NCBI RefSeq assembly: GCF_009296185.1
Contig: NZ_WBJR01000004.1
Coordinates: 203,558-267,557, forward strand
Reading direction: 5' to 3'
DNA length: 64,000 nt
Source: Hydrogenovibrio sp. JE_KL2
GTDB lineage: Bacteria; Pseudomonadota; Gammaproteobacteria; Thiomicrospirales; Thiomicrospiraceae
The position numbers were made by a program, and so were the translations under genes. Under the pieces are notes generated by a model that was not told where the DNA came from, searched no databases, and saw only the letters and a program-made list of their open reading frames with translations. Every line of letters begins with the position of its first letter. Position 1 is the stretch's first letter. Of the stretch, positions 63,037 to 64,000 are shown piece by piece.

Positions 63037-63786
63037 CTAAACTTTTCTTATTGATGCCTGCCCTGTTGAAAATGCAACAACCGCACCACCAATTCTAATT
63101 TCTGGCTGGAAAAGCGAATTAATACCTAAATACTCGCCTTCTTTCGATGAGCCGCTATGATACACGCATACTTTCTCCCCAACAGAAAAATAATCATACT
63201 TTTCCCATTCAGAAACGACATCAACAGCTTTCAATCCTTCTACAGATGTAAAGAAATTAAAAAGTGCCTTTGATAAATCATTTAAAAACTGCACTACGTC
63301 CAGGTTTTCTGCACTTCCATAAACTTCACTTCCGTCTGATGCTAGATTGACACCTAAGCCAAAAACAACAAAGGGCTTTTTAAGCACCTTTGACCGGACA
63401 ACTTCTATCAGACAACCAGACACCTTTCGCCCATTATTGTAAATATCATTGGGCCACTTGATTTGAAAACACTGAGTAGAATTTTTAGACAGTAAATTTC
63501 TGACAATCAGAGCAACAGGAATACTCTTCAACAAAAGCACATCCAATCCATAATCAATAGGAAATGCAAACGAACACGTCAAAGGTGAAAGCTTCATGTC
63601 AGAGTCCCACTGCCTTCCATGTTGACCATAACCAGAGGTTTGCCTGTCCGTAATACAAAAAGCTGGATGAAAAAGTCTTCCCGACTCAATTTCCTCTTTT
63701 AAAAAGAGATTTGTCGAACCAAGCGAGCCAAAATGAAATATTTGTAAGGATGGATGAAGATGCAGGGATTTGGGATCTAAAATCAT
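63037..63786 (-). CDS. birA: biotin-[acetyl-CoA carboxylase] ligase
   Basis: Attaches biotin to acetyl-CoA carboxylase carrier protein via biotinyl-AMP. Catalytic core: STNLFLKEE, GYGQHGRQWDS (the GRGRxGRxW-type biotin/ATP loop, slightly changed), IKWPNDIYNNGRKVSGCLIE. No N-terminal winged-helix repressor domain, so it is the monofunctional type. Start ATG 63786 gives 249 residues; a TTG six codons upstream is possible. The C-terminal domain (about 195-249) is complete. Confidence 0.93.
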   Translation of the reverse strand: MILDPKSLHLHPSLQIFHFGSLGSTNLFLKEEIESGRLFHPAFCITDRQTSGYGQHGRQWDSDMKLSPLTCSFAFPIDYGLDVLLLKSIPVALIVRNLLSKNSTQCFQIKWPNDIYNNGRKVSGCLIEVVRSKVLKKPFVVFGLGVNLASDGSEVYGSAENLDVVQFLNDLSKALFNFFTSVEGLKAVDVVSEWEKYDYFSVGEKVCVYHSGSSKEGEYLGINSLFQPEIRIGGAVVAFSTGQASIRKV

Positions 63787-63850
63787 AATGGATGAGAAGC
63801 ACAAGTAGCTAAAAACTTACTGTGCCATGCTTTGTATTTAAATTACAAGC

Positions 63851-63880
63851 AAAAAAAAAACCACTCGCTAGAGTGGTTTT
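63851..63880 (-). terminator. rRNA operon terminator
   Basis: Minus strand AAAACCACTC-TAGC-GAGTGGTTTTTTTTTT, directly after the 5S gene. Confidence 0.92.
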
Positions 63881-63890
63881 CGGAATATAA

Positions 63891-64000
63891 GCTTGGAGAT
63901 GACCTACTCTCACATGGCACCTGCCACACTACCATCGGCGCTGAGACGTTTCACTACTGAGTTCGGAATGGGATCAGGTGGTTCCATCTCGCTATGGTCC
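63891..64000 (-). rRNA. rrf: 5S ribosomal RNA (5' end just outside the window)
   Basis: Minus strand begins GGACCATAGCGAGATGG and includes ACCACCTGATCCCATTCCG, AACTCAGTAGTGAAACG, GATGGTAGTG and GAGAGTAGGTCATCTCC, the conserved 5S core. About 110 bases visible; roughly 5-10 bases at the 5' end are missing. It is the end of an rRNA operon that continues to the right. Confidence 0.93.

Overview
The window looks like chromosome of a chemolithoautotrophic, sulfur-oxidising gammaproteobacterium, most like Thiomicrospira / Hydrogenovibrio / Thiomicrorhabdus (Piscirickettsiaceae). Reasons: a soxB thiosulfohydrolase gene, a sulfide:quinone-oxidoreductase-type flavoprotein beside a cyanide-insensitive-type bd oxidase, a secreted alpha-carbonic anhydrase, and gammaproteobacterial housekeeping genes (prmB, cnoX, recN, carAB-greA). 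The genus is an inference; no database search was possible.

Layout. 1-7.9 kb: a truncated AsmA/DUF748 protein, carbonic anhydrase, mog-prmB, and lon behind a heat-shock promoter. 8.1-15.3 kb: SQR-like flavoprotein, cydAB, then pta-ackA. 15.3-20.1 kb: the AmmeMemoRadiSam genes (amrB-amrA divergent from amrS) and three exported or membrane proteins, one DsrE-like. 20.3-25.5 kb: grpE-dnaK-dnaJ-dapB on the minus strand, with two large palindromes between dnaK and dnaJ. 25.6-31.6 kb: cnoX, an unknown membrane protein, hrcA, nadK, recN. 31.7-37.8 kb: a DUF2806 protein, a structured repeat region, a diheme cytochrome with a PhoX-type lipoprotein, and an SDR. 37.9-43 kb: a TtrSR-like two-component system and soxB. 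43.1-48.3 kb: TapT, GNAT and LMW-phosphatase genes, then an AT-rich island with a DNA-binding regulator, a C5-cytosine methyltransferase and a MORC-like GHKL ATPase. 48.6-57.4 kb: RluA-type synthase, an acidic/coiled-coil gene pair and several small enzymes and unknowns. 56.9-64 kb: greA, carAB, tRNA-Thr(UGU), coaX, birA and the 5S gene of an rRNA operon.

How parts fit. Sulfide electrons would enter through the SQR-like enzyme and leave through the neighbouring bd oxidase; thiosulfate would be handled by SoxB, probably under the adjacent two-component system. The proteostasis genes (lon, grpE, hrcA, perhaps dnaK) carry sigma-32-like promoters and lie close to cnoX, which suggests a common heat/oxidative stress response. 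A 19-bp motif (AAAATCTGCCAGGTTGGGG) recurs at ten loci, usually just after genes, twice as inverted pairs that form terminators. The best candidate for a little-described system is the regulator / methyltransferase / MORC-like ATPase operon at 44.8-48.3 kb, with twin operator-like palindromes around its promoter and no recognisable nuclease.
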